Below, in pieces: positions 1 through 8,944 of a DNA stretch of 47,683 bases. The stretch is taken from positions 1 through 47,683 of the forward strand of contig JAGGWN010000059.1 of assembly GCA_021157415.1 (NCBI GenBank), in the 5' to 3' direction. The position numbers and the translations under genes are program-made. Within the stretch, counting starts at the first letter, position 1; each line of letters opens with the position of its first letter. Under the pieces are notes generated by a model. That model searched no databases, was not told where the DNA came from, and saw only the letters and a list, made by a program, of their open reading frames with translations. The DNA comes from Bacteroidales bacterium. GTDB taxonomy: Bacteria > Bacteroidota > Bacteroidia > Bacteroidales > VadinHA17.

Positions 1-2867
1 ACGGATGCTCCTGCAGATACTTCAAGGGCAGGTGTCAGGGCCGTCACATCAGTGCCGTAAGGCATCACAACAGCTACCGTATGGTTGACTTCATCCAGAA
101 CAGCATCACTCATCTGATTAGGGATGGAGAACGCCCGTATCGCTGCATCTGTACTTAGGGCGGCAGCAATGGTTACCGTAACAGTCCAGTCGCGTGTTGT
201 CAAGCCGTCTTCAGCTGTTACGGTGAACGTCACCGGGTTGGTGAAGTCGAGGGTGTCGCCGTTGATGACTGCGCTGCCGTCATCGGCAACAGTCACAACC
301 GGCACAAGAGAGTCGACCATGTGGCCGGCGCTGTAGATCACCTCTATGCTGACAGTAGCAGCAGCTGAATCGATGGTAGCAGTGGTGCTTACCAGGTTGC
401 CCACAGTGTCTCGCAGCTCAAAAGCGGTGATGGTCGTGTTGTCGCTGGCATTTGGGGTAGGATAACCCAGGTTGTCCACGAAATCTTGTGGCATAACAAT
501 CCATTCCGAGTTTTCGGCATCGGTGCCGGCAGAAGCATTCCATCCGATACGGATGTTTCCCGTTTCAACATTATTCTTACGTATCAGGGTATGGTTTTGG
601 GTGGCGGAGGTTACGCCTGCCACATCCCAGCCTGAACCCGGATCAATCCCTTCTTCTCCGATAGCGTCTATCAGGGTAAAATTGGGATATTCGTCCCAGG
701 AGCCGCCTACCAGTTGGACCAAGCCGCGGGCATCGTCCCCATTGAAGTAATTAATGTATGCCCCCCATAGTGTGTCAACGACGGCTGCCGAATCAGCCAG
801 GAGACTAAAGTCAAAATCCGGGTTAACCATCGTATAAACATCTCCGGGGGCCAGCATGCCATGCAACGGAGTTGGGAAGTACCAGTTACTGCCGTTGGAT
901 GTAGTCATAATCCCGTATTCGGACAAATCCACGGTTTGATCAGTCGGATTAAAAATCTCCAGGGCTTTATTATTTCCCGATCCTTCCACATACTCGGAGA
1001 AATACAACTGTTTGGCAGCCGTAGTGAAACGCCATGTACCGGGATCGGAGATTCCCCCGAAAGCATTGTGCTGGTGATCTTCCACAGCACCGGCATCCAT
1101 GGTAAAGTAATAGGTTGTCCCTGGATCCAGGGTCATAGGCAAGCTGAAAGCAAGGACATTGTCTTCATTTTGTACGGTAGTCACATAAAATGTTGCTATA
1201 ACGGTTCCGTCTTCTTTGTGCAGATAAATGTTTCCGGTAAGCGGGGTGACATTTTCAGAGAATGCCAGAACGGCTGTAAAGGAATAAGGTACATCCGTTT
1301 TTCCGTTGTCGGGCATCAGCATTTCAATTTCCGGTTTAATGGTATCCAGCAGATATACCGGGTCGGCTGCATCATGCAAAGAAGTGTCAGATGCATCGTA
1401 GATAATCAGACGGACCGAGTCGGTATTTGCATCCAACGGGATCGGAAATGGCAAAGAATCCAGGTCGGCCGGGATGGCCATGGGATTATCGTCATCCGGA
1501 ATCATAAACCAGGAAGAATCAGTATAGTCATACCCTCCGATGTATATGCTGTCGATGTACTCGGCATGCCATTTGAAATAAACAGTGTCGCCAACATAGT
1601 ATGTTTCGTGATCCTGGGGGGATACCCATTCCAGCACTCTATTATCCAGCAGGCGTACAGAATCAGCCTTGTCATAATAAGAAGTGTCGGCAGCATCCAA
1701 CAATCTGATCTGGTATGTGCCGACTTCTGCACTATGCGGAATAGTAAAATCATAGGAACCTGAAGATGCGTCCAACGTGATAGGCTGGTCATTATCATCG
1801 GTGATGATGAACATCCCATGTAGCGCATATACATAGGCTCCCATATATAAACTGTCAATATTCTGGGAGGTCCATTCAAAATGAAGGTCTCCCCCCACAT
1901 ATACCGTGTCATTATCTTCCGGTTTGGTCATGTCCAGTGATCGTGGAGCAGTAGTAGTGACGTCCAGCTTAACGGGGTCTGTTTGAATATTCGGAGGGGT
2001 CACGTTATCTTGTGCTACCAGCCAAATGTCATAGTCTGTTTCAGGGGTGGCTCCCCCGAGTAACATGTAATAATCCTTGTTGGCTTCGGTAACAACGACA
2101 GAGTCGTACACGAGGACATGAACGGTATCATAATCTGCCCCTGCTTTTACCTGTTGTGAAGTGGGGGGGGTAGCGTCGTTGAATAACACAACCGCATAAA
2201 CGGTACCCGGCTCGTCCAAGTTAACGATAATGGTTCCTCTGTCATCCCTGGGAATGGCTTTGGGATAGCCAGTAGTCCAGATAGGAGGTTGTGTGTCTCC
2301 GCCAGATGGAATAAGGGTTTGATTATTGTTGATATTTCCAAAAGTACTAATTGAAGGAGATTGCCAGATGAATTCTGCATAGGTGCTACCCGAACCCGAT
2401 AATTGTAAAGACTGGGTACTGGTAGTATTATCGTCTTCAGACACACCGATATCTGTGCTAGTAACACCATTAGCCGGACCGTTTGTTGCGGTAAAAGATC
2501 CTTCATAGCTTAAAAATTGTCCGGGAATAAGTGAACCCTGGTATGATAAGCAAAGACCATCAGGTGCTCCGTTCTGGATTCCACTATAATAATAATAATA
2601 GAATGTGAATCCATTCACAGAGCTTCCCAAAGTGCATTGATTCAAGGTTACATTTCCATAAGACGCTCCTCCGTTTCCATTATAAAGGGTTACGGTAAAA
2701 TCACTAAGGGTGTAAGAATTTACATTTTCAATGACAACTTCAAATCCCTCACCTGAATCTGTGCCGTTATTGTCGTAATGTATTTCATTAATCCACGCAT
2801 TGGGCTGACCCTGTAAGGGGAACAAGCCCATAGCAATAAAGAGAAAAAGGAGTAGAATTTTTTTCAT
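1..2867 (-). CDS. Large secreted multidomain lamin-tail (LTD) protein, 3' end outside window
   Basis: One frame stays open from an ATG at 2867 to the left edge, so at least 955 residues are present and the C-terminus is missing. Residues 1-21 are a signal peptide (MKKILLLFLF..., cut near QGQ). A lamin-tail-like domain follows (about 22-150, WINEIHYDNNG). Next come a fibronectin-like segment (about 190-290), two tandem related Ig-like units (about 310-400 and 405-495, sharing YVG-D-W-IDS-Y-G patterns), and an SbsA/Big_5-type Ig domain (about 508-605, starting PEIEMLMPDNG). A second LTD (about 616-730, LYFSEYVEGSGNNKALEI) is followed by two DUF5018-like beta repeats (about 805-895 and from 900). 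Seen: domain order and tandem repeats. Known: such Bacteroidota proteins are often exported by the type IX system with a C-terminal sorting domain. Inferred: a cell-surface or secreted protein; an enzyme domain could lie in the missing part. Confidence 0.85.
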   Translation of the reverse strand, partial: MKKILLLFLFIAMGLFPLQGQPNAWINEIHYDNNGTDSGEGFEVVIENVNSYTLSDFTVTLYNGNGGASYGNVTLNQCTLGSSVNGFTFYYYYYSGIQNGAPDGLCLSYQGSLIPGQFLSYEGSFTATNGPANGVTSTDIGVSEDDNTTSTQSLQLSGSGSTYAEFIWQSPSISTFGNINNNQTLIPSGGDTQPPIWTTGYPKAIPRDDRGTIIVNLDEPGTVYAVVLFNDATPPTSQQVKAGADYDTVHVLVYDSVVVTEANKDYYMLLGGATPETDYDIWLVAQDNVTPPNIQTDPVKLDVTTTAPRSLDMTKPEDNDTVYVGGDLHFEWTSQNIDSLYMGAYVYALHGMFIITDDNDQPITLDASSGSYDFTIPHSAEVGTYQIRLLDAADTSYYDKADSVRLLDNRVLEWVSPQDHETYYVGDTVYFKWHAEYIDSIYIGGYDYTDSSWFMIPDDDNPMAIPADLDSLPFPIPLDANTDSVRLIIYDASDTSLHDAADPVYLLDTIKPEIEMLMPDNGKTDVPYSFTAVLAFSENVTPLTGNIYLHKEDGTVIATFYVTTVQNEDNVLAFSLPMTLDPGTTYYFTMDAGAVEDHQHNAFGGISDPGTWRFTTAAKQLYFSEYVEGSGNNKALEIFNPTDQTVDLSEYGIMTTSNGSNWYFPTPLHGMLAPGDVYTMVNPDFDFSLLADSAAVVDTLWGAYINYFNGDDARGLVQLVGGSWDEYPNFTLIDAIGEEGIDPGSGWDVAGVTSATQNHTLIRKNNVETGNIRIGWNASAGTDAENSEWIVMPQDFVDNLGYPTPNASDNTTITAFELRDTVGNLVSTTATIDSAAATVSIEVIYSAGHMVDSLVPVVTVADDGSAVINGDTLDFTNPVTFTVTAEDGLTTRDWTVTVTIAAALSTDAAIRAFSIPNQMSDAVLDEVNHTVAVVMPYGTDVTALTPALEVSAGAS

Positions 2868-2984
2868 AATCAAACAGTTTTAATGGTTAGTAAAATGAAT
2901 TCTGAAATTTAAGGACCTTAAAAATAATAATTTCTTTTGTAAAATGTGCCGGTTCACAGGGAATAATTATCCACAATGTGTAAT

Positions 2985-2992
2985 TATTTTTG
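2985..2992 (+). promoter_or_regulatory. Possible -7 promoter element for the nitroreductase
   Basis: TATTTTTG matches the Bacteroidota -7 consensus TAnnTTTG and lies about 115 bases upstream of the nitroreductase ATG. No convincing TTTG -33 element sits 19-20 bases before it, so the call is weak. The rest of the 2868-3106 gap is AT-rich with no gene. Confidence 0.3.
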
Positions 2993-3106
2993 TAAAAGAA
3001 AAGTTTTTGTTGACAAATGTTTGTGGCTGATCTTTAAAAATGACAGGAATCATTCCGGAGAATAGAGAAGTTCATTAATATTGCGCCTGAAAATAATGGA
3101 AATGAT

Positions 3107-3856
3107 ATGATTCAAACAATATTCAATCACCGTTCTATCCGGAAATACAAAACAGATCCAATCCCGGATGATATTCTGAAACAAATACTGGCTGCCGGCA
3201 CCCGTGCATCCACCACAGGAAATATGCAGGTTTATAGCATTGTAATAACAAAAGATAAGGATTTGAAAAAACAATTGTGGGAAGCTCATTTCAAGCAGGA
3301 TATGGTATGGCAGGCGCCGGTTGTGCTTACATTTTGTGCCGATTTCAACCGTTTTACCCAATGGTGTAAATGGCGCAAGGCGAATCCAGGGTACCGGAAT
3401 TTTCTTTCTTTCTTTACAGGGGCCATAGATGCTTTGCTGGCAGCCCAGAATGTGGCACTGGCTGCCGAAGAGCACGACCTGGGCATTTGTTATCTGGGGA
3501 CGACCACCTATATGGCTGAAAAGATCGTTGATGTTCTTAAACTGCCGGAACTGGTGGTGCCTGTGACGACCCTGGTGGTGGGGTACCCTGATGAAGACCC
3601 ACCCCTCACCGACCGGCTGCCGCTCGAAGGAGTCATCCATCAGGAAACTTACCGTGATTACAACCGGGAAGATATCGACCGCATCTATGCTGAGAAAGAG
3701 GGGCTGGAAGCGACAAAAAAACTGCTGGAGATCAACAGCAAGGAGACTCTGGCCCAGATCTTTACCGACAACCGTTATACGAAAAAGGACAATGTCTTTT
3801 TCTCAAAGGAGTTTCTGAAGGTGATCGAACGGCAAGGATTCAGGAAGGACGAATAA
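3107..3856 (+). CDS. Nitroreductase family FMN-dependent oxidoreductase
   Basis: A 249-residue protein of the nitroreductase fold. The N-terminal signature NHRSIRKYK (residues 7-15) carries the basic residues that hold the FMN phosphate. It is followed by a STTGNMQ segment (about 36-42) that contacts flavin and a late GxCYLGTTTY stretch (about 125) typical of the second flavin-binding half. These homodimeric enzymes use NAD(P)H to reduce nitro compounds, quinones or flavins; the substrate cannot be told from sequence. About 60 residues after the core form a charged C-terminal extension. ATG 3107 is the only sensible start because it places the RSIRKY motif at the usual distance. The gene is probably monocistronic, convergent with the oxidoreductase at 3886, and its stop codon opens into a heptad repeat. 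Confidence 0.85.
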   Translation: MIQTIFNHRSIRKYKTDPIPDDILKQILAAGTRASTTGNMQVYSIVITKDKDLKKQLWEAHFKQDMVWQAPVVLTFCADFNRFTQWCKWRKANPGYRNFLSFFTGAIDALLAAQNVALAAEEHDLGICYLGTTTYMAEKIVDVLKLPELVVPVTTLVVGYPDEDPPLTDRLPLEGVIHQETYRDYNREDIDRIYAEKEGLEATKKLLEINSKETLAQIFTDNRYTKKDNVFFSKEFLKVIERQGFRKDE

Positions 3857-3884
3857 ATAAGGAATAACGGATAATGGATAATTT
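3857..3884 (+). repeat. Degenerate heptad tandem repeat after the nitroreductase stop
   Basis: Directly after the TAA stop the sequence reads in 7-base units ATAAGGA, ATAACGG, ATAATGG, ATAATTT. The first four bases are constant (ATAA) and the last three vary. It is one of five loci in this window with the same period. Confidence 0.6.
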
Positions 3885-3895
3885 CTTATCCTTTT
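3876..3895 (+). terminator. Small terminator-like hairpin between convergent genes
   Basis: GGATAA (3876-3881) and TTATCC (3886-3891) form a 6-bp stem with a TTTC loop, followed by TTTTA. It overlaps the last heptad unit and the stop codon of the minus-strand oxidoreductase. The stem is short and AT-rich, so this is tentative. Confidence 0.3.
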
Positions 3896-4974
3896 ATCTC
3901 AAACTCTATCTCCAGCTTATCCGCCAGTTCTTTCACCTCTTTCTGTATAACCGGCAGGATGTAAATACCTTCACGGGCGATGCGTTCTTCGGCTTCACGT
4001 TCGATATCGCCGGGGATAAGCACTTTCTTTCCCGGGGCGGGTTTGGCATTCCGGAAGATCTCTATCCAGCGGTCCATACGGGATTTAAATGCTGAAGCTT
4101 CCATGAAGGCATCGATACGCCAGGCGCCGAAAAAATGTCCCATCCCTTTCCCAACCTGTTCTTCCGGCAGGGGCAGGTAGGCCAGGTTGGGGGGTACGAA
4201 CGGTCCGAAGTTGGCCCCCGAGAGCACACCGCTGAGGATGTCGACGATGGCGCCCAGGGCGTATCCTTTGTGGCTGCCGTGGGCCAGGTCGCCTCCCAGC
4301 GGCACCATGGCGCCGCCTTGCTTCAGGATATCGGGATCATCTGATGGGTTGCCCTCCTTGTCCTGTACATAACCGTATGGTACTTTTTCTCCTTTTTTTG
4401 CCGCCACGGCCAGCTTACCGCGGGCGATGGGGGTTGTGCTGAAATCCCCCACGAAAGGAGGCTCCTTGCCTGCCGGTACGGCCACAGCGATGGGGTTGGT
4501 GCCCAGCAGGCGATCGACGGAGTTGGCCGGTGCTACCAGCGGATTGCCGTTGGTCATGGCCAGACCGATCATATCGTTCTCTACAGCCATCAGAGCATAG
4601 TAACTGCCGATGCCGAAATGGTTGGAGTTGCGTACGGCCACCCAGCCGCTGCCGCTGTTCTTTGCTTTCTCCATGGCCACCTGCATGGCTCGCGTGGCGA
4701 CAAGCATGCCCACGCCGTTGTCACCGTCCACGACAGCCGTGCCGGGAGTCTCATGGACAACCTTTATGTCGGGGTGCACGTTGAGGCGACCTGCTTCCCA
4801 CAGCTGGTAATGGTCTTTCAGCCGGATCATGCCGTGGGAAGAGAGATTACGCAATTCAGCACGCACAAAGGCGTCGGCGATGGCTTGGGCATCACCGGTG
4901 GGGCAACCCAGTTTTTCAAAAAAACGGGTAATGAAGGTCCTGAGGTACTCAGGAGCATAAGGCTTATTTTTCAT
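3886..4974 (-). CDS. Malate/L-lactate dehydrogenase family (Ldh_2) NAD(P)-dependent oxidoreductase
   Basis: A 362-residue protein spanning the whole Ldh_2 family, the fold unrelated to classical MDH/LDH. Visible family features are the LSSHGMIRL segment (residues 44-52) with its Ser-His, the WVAVRNSNHFGIGSYY stretch (111-126) with the substrate-region His119, the GTNPIAV motif (158-164) of the nucleotide-binding region, and HGSHKGYAL (about 235). Members oxidise 2-hydroxy acids such as malate, lactate, ureidoglycolate or 2,3-diketo-gulonate using NAD(P); the substrate here is not predictable. It lies downstream of the SDR gene on the same strand, separated by about 86 bases containing a heptad repeat, so the two may be co-transcribed. 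Confidence 0.88.
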   Translation of the reverse strand: MKNKPYAPEYLRTFITRFFEKLGCPTGDAQAIADAFVRAELRNLSSHGMIRLKDHYQLWEAGRLNVHPDIKVVHETPGTAVVDGDNGVGMLVATRAMQVAMEKAKNSGSGWVAVRNSNHFGIGSYYALMAVENDMIGLAMTNGNPLVAPANSVDRLLGTNPIAVAVPAGKEPPFVGDFSTTPIARGKLAVAAKKGEKVPYGYVQDKEGNPSDDPDILKQGGAMVPLGGDLAHGSHKGYALGAIVDILSGVLSGANFGPFVPPNLAYLPLPEEQVGKGMGHFFGAWRIDAFMEASAFKSRMDRWIEIFRNAKPAPGKKVLIPGDIEREAEERIAREGIYILPVIQKEVKELADKLEIEFEIKG

Positions 4975-5020
4975 GTATGATCGTTTTATATTTCAGGTTG
5001 TTTTTATTTGATGTGTTTCT

Positions 5021-5062
5021 CCCGACTCCCCACTCCCGACTCCCCACTCATCACTCACCACT
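5021..5062 (-). repeat. Six-unit degenerate heptad repeat after the SDR stop
   Basis: Read on the minus strand from the AG of the SDR stop codon, the units are AGTGGTG, AGTGATG, AGTGGGG, AGTCGGG, AGTGGGG, AGTCGGG. All share AGT at positions 1-3 and G at position 7. The unit AGTGATG is identical to the repeat after tRNA-Tyr at 18968. Confidence 0.8.
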
Positions 5063-5822
5063 ATTTCTCCCTGTGCATATAGTATGCGTTGGCCTGGGCC
5101 TTGGGGGTGACGATGATCTCGTTGATGTTGACATGATCGGGACGGTTCAGGATAAACAGGATCACTTCGGCGATGTCTTCACCGTGCAGGGGTTCTATGC
5201 CTTGATAGACGTTTTTGGCTTTTTTCTCATCTCCTTTGAATCGTACCAGTGAGAACTCGGTTTCGGTAAATCCGGGATTGACCGAGGTGACTTTAACGCC
5301 ATGATCCACCAGTTCCAGGCGCATGGCTTTGTTGAGGGCATCGACGGCAAACTTGGTGGCACAATATACGTTTCCGTTCATATACACTTCTTTGCCGGCG
5401 GTAGACGAGATGTTGATGACATGTCCTTTTCTGCGTTCTACCATACCTGGGAGGATTTTCCGTGAGACATAGAGCAACCCTTTCACATTGGTGTCTATCA
5501 TCTGTTCCCAGTCGTCGAGGTCGCCCTCATGAAGAGGTCCCAGACCGGCTGCCAGACCGGCATTGTTTATCAGCACGTCGATATCTTTCCATTCATCGGG
5601 TAAAGCATCAAGGGCTTGTTCCACCTCGTCACGGTGGCGTACATCAAAATTCAGGGTAAAAACTTTCGCAGTGGTATTTTCTTCCAGGTCTTTTTTAAGG
5701 TTATTAAGCCGTCCTTTCCGACGGCCGGTGATAATGAGGTCATAGCCATTTTTTGCCAGCAGGCGGGCCGTGGCTGCACCGATACCTGCTGTGGCTCCTG
5801 TGATAAGTGTTGTTTTTGCCAT
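5061..5822 (-). CDS. Short-chain dehydrogenase/reductase, YdfG-like
   Basis: A 253-residue classical SDR with a Rossmann fold. From the chosen ATG at 5822 the NAD(P)-binding TGATAGIG is at residues 8-15, NNAG at 86-89, structural Asn at about 112, catalytic Ser139/140, and YCATK with Tyr153 and Lys157. An upstream in-frame ATG at 5843 would add seven residues before the normal N-terminus (MAKTTLITG), so 5822 is preferred. The RRK after the second strand (about 34-36) suggests an NADP preference. The overall pattern, ending NEIIVTPKAQA, resembles YdfG-type 3-hydroxy acid/serine dehydrogenases; the substrate is inferred only. It is divergent from purL. Confidence 0.88.
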   Translation of the reverse strand: MAKTTLITGATAGIGAATARLLAKNGYDLIITGRRKGRLNNLKKDLEENTTAKVFTLNFDVRHRDEVEQALDALPDEWKDIDVLINNAGLAAGLGPLHEGDLDDWEQMIDTNVKGLLYVSRKILPGMVERRKGHVINISSTAGKEVYMNGNVYCATKFAVDALNKAMRLELVDHGVKVTSVNPGFTETEFSLVRFKGDEKKAKNVYQGIEPLHGEDIAEVILFILNRPDHVNINEIIVTPKAQANAYYMHREK

Positions 5823-5840
5823 GATTTGTGGTTTTTTGGG

Positions 5841-5848
5841 CAAATTTA
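5841..5848 (-). promoter_or_regulatory. -7 promoter element for the SDR gene
   Basis: On the minus strand TAAATTTG matches TAnnTTTG and sits 18 bases before the ATG at 5822, leaving a very short leader. No clear TTTG was found at -33. Confidence 0.4.
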
Positions 5849-5890
5849 GAAAAAATAAGCAGTTGCATCAGTCAGGGTGTGGTTTTTATT

Positions 5891-5898
5891 TATCTTTG
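5891..5898 (+). promoter_or_regulatory. -7 promoter element for purL
   Basis: TATCTTTG fits TAnnTTTG and predicts a transcript start near 5905, about 20 bases before the purL ATG. The -33 region has only a partial TTG. Confidence 0.45.
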
Positions 5899-5925
5899 TT
5901 GCTATGAACAATTATCTGATTTGTC

Positions 5926-8157
5926 ATGCCATTACCTGAAGTTACCCTTGATACCGCCAGAAGCCTGGGATTAGAAGACCGGGAATTTGAAATGATCAAA
6001 GAAATTCTGGAACGCACACCGAATTTTACGGAATTGAGTATCTTTTCCGTGATGTGGTCGGAGCATGCATCTTATAAGAATTCCGTAAAATTATTGAAGA
6101 CCCTTCCCCGTGACGGGGAGCATATACTGGTTGGTGCCGGCGAGGAAAACGCCGGCTTGGTTGATGTCGGTAACGGACTGGCATGTGCTTTCAAGATAGA
6201 GTCCCACAATCACCCTTGTGCCATAGAGCCTTATCAGGGAGCAGCCACCGGGGTGGGGGGTATAAACAGGGATATCTTTACCATGGGTGCCCGTCCCATC
6301 GCTCAATTGAATTCACTCCGTTTCGGAAATATTGAACATGACCGGACCCAATGGCTTATGAAAGGAGTGGTAAAAGGGATTGGTGATTACGGAAACTCTT
6401 TTGGGGTGCCTGTAGTCGGTGGAGAAGTGTATTTTGATAAAAGTTACAATACCAATCCATTAGTCAATGCCATGTCGGTGGGGGTCATGAAACACGAGGA
6501 TGTAATCTCGGCCATTGCCAAAGGCGCAGGCAATCCTGTTTATATCGTAGGATCTTCCACAGGAAAGGACGGGATCCACGGGGCTACGTTTGCCTCGGCG
6601 GATATTACGGAGGACTCGGCCAATGATATTCCTTCCATACAGGTAGGTGATCCGTTTATGGAAAAGCTATTGCTGGAAGCTTCTCTGGAACTTCATAAAA
6701 CCGGGGCGGTCGTGGGGATGCAGGATATGGGTGCTGCCGGCATTATCTGCTCCACTTCGGAAATGGCTGCCAAAGGAAACAGCGGGATGCGCATAGACCT
6801 TGATAAAGTGCCTTTGCGGCAGGAAAATATGGAAGGATGGGAGATCCTTCTCAGTGAGTCGCAGGAAAGGATGCTGGTAGTTGTGGAGAAAGGCCGGGAA
6901 AAAGAGGTGGAAGCCGTCTTTGACAAATGGGATCTGAACTGCAAAATTATCGGGGAGGTTATTGATGAAGACCGGCTTTATTTTTACCGGCACGATGAAC
7001 TGGTAGCTGACGTGCCGGCGTCGGTGCTGGTATTGGGAGGAGGGGCTCCTCAGTATGACCGGGAAACGCGTGAACCGGCTTATTATAAGGAATATCAGAA
7101 ATTTTCCATCGAAAAGGTACCGGAACCGGAAGACCTGAAAGAGGTGATGCTTACCCTGATCAGCAATCCTGATATTGCGAGTAAGCACTGGGTTTATGAA
7201 CAGTACGATACCATGGTGGGAGTACGGAACATGAGTACCAATATGCCTTCGGATGCCGGCCTGGTGGATTTACGCGGTACACGAAGTGCACTGGCCCTGA
7301 CCGTAGATTGTAATTCGCGTTATGTTCAGGCCGACCCTAAAACAGGAGCTCAGATAGCGGTAGCCGAGGCAGCCCGGAACATTGTGTGTTCGGGCGGGAA
7401 ACCACTGGCCATTACCAACTGTCTGAACTTTGGTAACCCATACAATCCCGAAGTATACTGGCAGTTCAAAAATGCTGTGCAGGGTATGGGTGAAGCCTGC
7501 CGACGCTTTAACACACCGGTCACTGGCGGGAATGTCAGTTTTTATAATCAGACGTCTATCAATCATAAGGTAGAGCCGGTATTTCCTACTCCGGTGATTG
7601 GCATGTTGGGTGTGTTACGTGAAAAAAATGCCCAAATGACCATCCCGTTCAAAAACAAAGGGAATATGATCTATCTGGTGGGGAAATCAGTGAATGATAT
7701 TGCTTCGTCAGAATATCTGGTATCCTATCACGGCATAGAAAAATCCCCCCCTCCTTATTTTAACATAGATGAAGAACTTAAAGTGCAGCAGGCGGTTCGT
7801 GATCTGATCCAATACAGTCTGGTACGCTCAGCCCATGATGTCTCGGAAGGAGGCCTTTTCATCGCCTTGGTGGAGTCTGGAATGTATCGGGGACTGGGAT
7901 TTGATATTACTACGGATGCTGAAATCAGAACAGATGCTTTCCTTTTCGGGGAGGCTCAGGGAAGAGTGGTGGTATCGGTATCGGAAACCCGGGAAACGGA
8001 GTTTATTGATTTTATGGTCAGGCAGGATATTCCTTTTTTTGCGCTGGGGCATGTGACGAAAGGAGAAATACGGATAGATGATATTTCCTACGGTTTTATT
8101 TGCGATATGAAAAAGGAGTATGATTCCGTGCTTGAAAGATATCTCGAACAAGACTGA
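5926..8157 (+). CDS. purL: Phosphoribosylformylglycinamidine synthase subunit PurL (small type)
   Basis: A 743-residue protein with the layout of small PurL. It catalyses the ATP-dependent conversion of FGAR to FGAM in de novo purine synthesis in the cytoplasm. Visible are the [11 protein letters not shown] motif (about 44-54), [20 protein letters not shown] (about 90-109, the ATP/metal-binding signature) and [16 protein letters not shown]. The second AIRS-like half includes [25 protein letters not shown] and [11 protein letters not shown]. At this length the glutaminase is not fused, so PurQ and PurS should be encoded elsewhere; neither is next to it. Many Bacteroidales carry a fused PurL of about 1,200 residues, so the small form is worth noting. 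menG starts 11 bases after its stop, suggesting co-transcription. Confidence 0.97.
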   Translation: MPLPEVTLDTARSLGLEDREFEMIKEILERTPNFTELSIFSVMWSEHASYKNSVKLLKTLPRDGEHILVGAGEENAGLVDVGNGLACAFKIESHNHPCAIEPYQGAATGVGGINRDIFTMGARPIAQLNSLRFGNIEHDRTQWLMKGVVKGIGDYGNSFGVPVVGGEVYFDKSYNTNPLVNAMSVGVMKHEDVISAIAKGAGNPVYIVGSSTGKDGIHGATFASADITEDSANDIPSIQVGDPFMEKLLLEASLELHKTGAVVGMQDMGAAGIICSTSEMAAKGNSGMRIDLDKVPLRQENMEGWEILLSESQERMLVVVEKGREKEVEAVFDKWDLNCKIIGEVIDEDRLYFYRHDELVADVPASVLVLGGGAPQYDRETREPAYYKEYQKFSIEKVPEPEDLKEVMLTLISNPDIASKHWVYEQYDTMVGVRNMSTNMPSDAGLVDLRGTRSALALTVDCNSRYVQADPKTGAQIAVAEAARNIVCSGGKPLAITNCLNFGNPYNPEVYWQFKNAVQGMGEACRRFNTPVTGGNVSFYNQTSINHKVEPVFPTPVIGMLGVLREKNAQMTIPFKNKGNMIYLVGKSVNDIASSEYLVSYHGIEKSPPPYFNIDEELKVQQAVRDLIQYSLVRSAHDVSEGGLFIALVESGMYRGLGFDITTDAEIRTDAFLFGEAQGRVVVSVSETRETEFIDFMVRQDIPFFALGHVTKGEIRIDDISYGFICDMKKEYDSVLERYLEQD

Positions 8158-8168
8158 TATATAGCTAC

Positions 8169-8897
8169 GTGGACGATCATACCCGGGAAATTCTTGAGAA
8201 TAAAGGCAGACATGTCAGAAATATGTTTGACAGGATTGCTGTCTGGTATGATTTTTTAAACCATTTCCTGTCGTTGGGCATTGACCGGCGGTGGCGAAAA
8301 AAACTGATCAGACACCTGAATATCCAGTCCGGCGATCATGTGCTGGATATGGCCACCGGTACAGGCGATCTGGCCATCACTCTTGCAAAAAGCACAGGGT
8401 GTCGTGTGACCGGCCTGGATGTGTCGGAAAAAATGATGGACATAGCAGAAAAAAAAACCAGGAAAAAAGGACTGCAGGGAAAAATCAATTTTCATACCGG
8501 GGCGGCCGAACAGATTCCATTCGAAACGGAGACCTTTGATGCGGCTGTGGTCGCGTTTGGCGTTCGTAATTTTACCAGCCTGGAGCAGGGATTGAAAGAA
8601 ATGTACAGGGTGCTGAAATCCGGAGGACAGTTGGCTGTGCTGGAATTTGCCCAACCGGTGCGGCAACCCATGAAAGGCCTTTATTCTTTTTATCTTTTTC
8701 ATGTTCTGCCTCTGGCCGGCCGGATATTTTCCGGTGATAAACAGGCTTATTCATATTTGCCGGCATCTATCCAAGTCTTTCCGCAACGGGAGGCTTTTCT
8801 GAATATCCTGCAGGGATGCAGCTTTGAGGAAACACACTACCAACCTTATACCGGAGGGATTGTAGCGGCTTATTACGGAAAAAAACCCGCAAAATAA
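8169..8897 (+). CDS. menG: Demethylmenaquinone methyltransferase
   Basis: A 242-residue class I SAM methyltransferase of the UbiE/MenG family. The family signature YDFLNHFLSLGIDRRWRK spans residues 27-44 and the SAM-binding motif LDMATGTGDLA spans 59-69, followed by VAFGVRNF (about 127-135), also characteristic. It methylates demethylmenaquinone in the last step of menaquinone synthesis; Bacteroidota use menaquinone, so this role is favoured over ubiquinone synthesis. The start is GTG at 8169, placed 11 bases after purL; no in-frame ATG precedes the conserved region at a better distance. Confidence 0.95.
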   Translation: MDDHTREILENKGRHVRNMFDRIAVWYDFLNHFLSLGIDRRWRKKLIRHLNIQSGDHVLDMATGTGDLAITLAKSTGCRVTGLDVSEKMMDIAEKKTRKKGLQGKINFHTGAAEQIPFETETFDAAVVAFGVRNFTSLEQGLKEMYRVLKSGGQLAVLEFAQPVRQPMKGLYSFYLFHVLPLAGRIFSGDKQAYSYLPASIQVFPQREAFLNILQGCSFEETHYQPYTGGIVAAYYGKKPAK

Positions 8898-8905
8898 TAT
8901 TTTTG
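8898..8905 (+). promoter_or_regulatory. -7 promoter element for the porT-like gene
   Basis: TATTTTTG immediately follows the menG stop. The extended string TATTTTTGCTAAT is identical to the candidate promoter upstream of tamL at 10538, which supports both. No good -33 TTTG was seen. Confidence 0.4.
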
Positions 8906-8944
8906 CTAATTTGCAGTTATGTTTAGTACCAAACAACCGGTAGT

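Noticed and set aside
861-1763. Plus-strand 300-codon frame within the LTD gene
   Set aside because: The minus-strand frame has a signal peptide and clear domains over the same bases; the plus-strand translation is low-complexity shadow.
5021-5062. CRISPR array
   Set aside because: Units are 7 bases with no spacers, and no cas genes are present.
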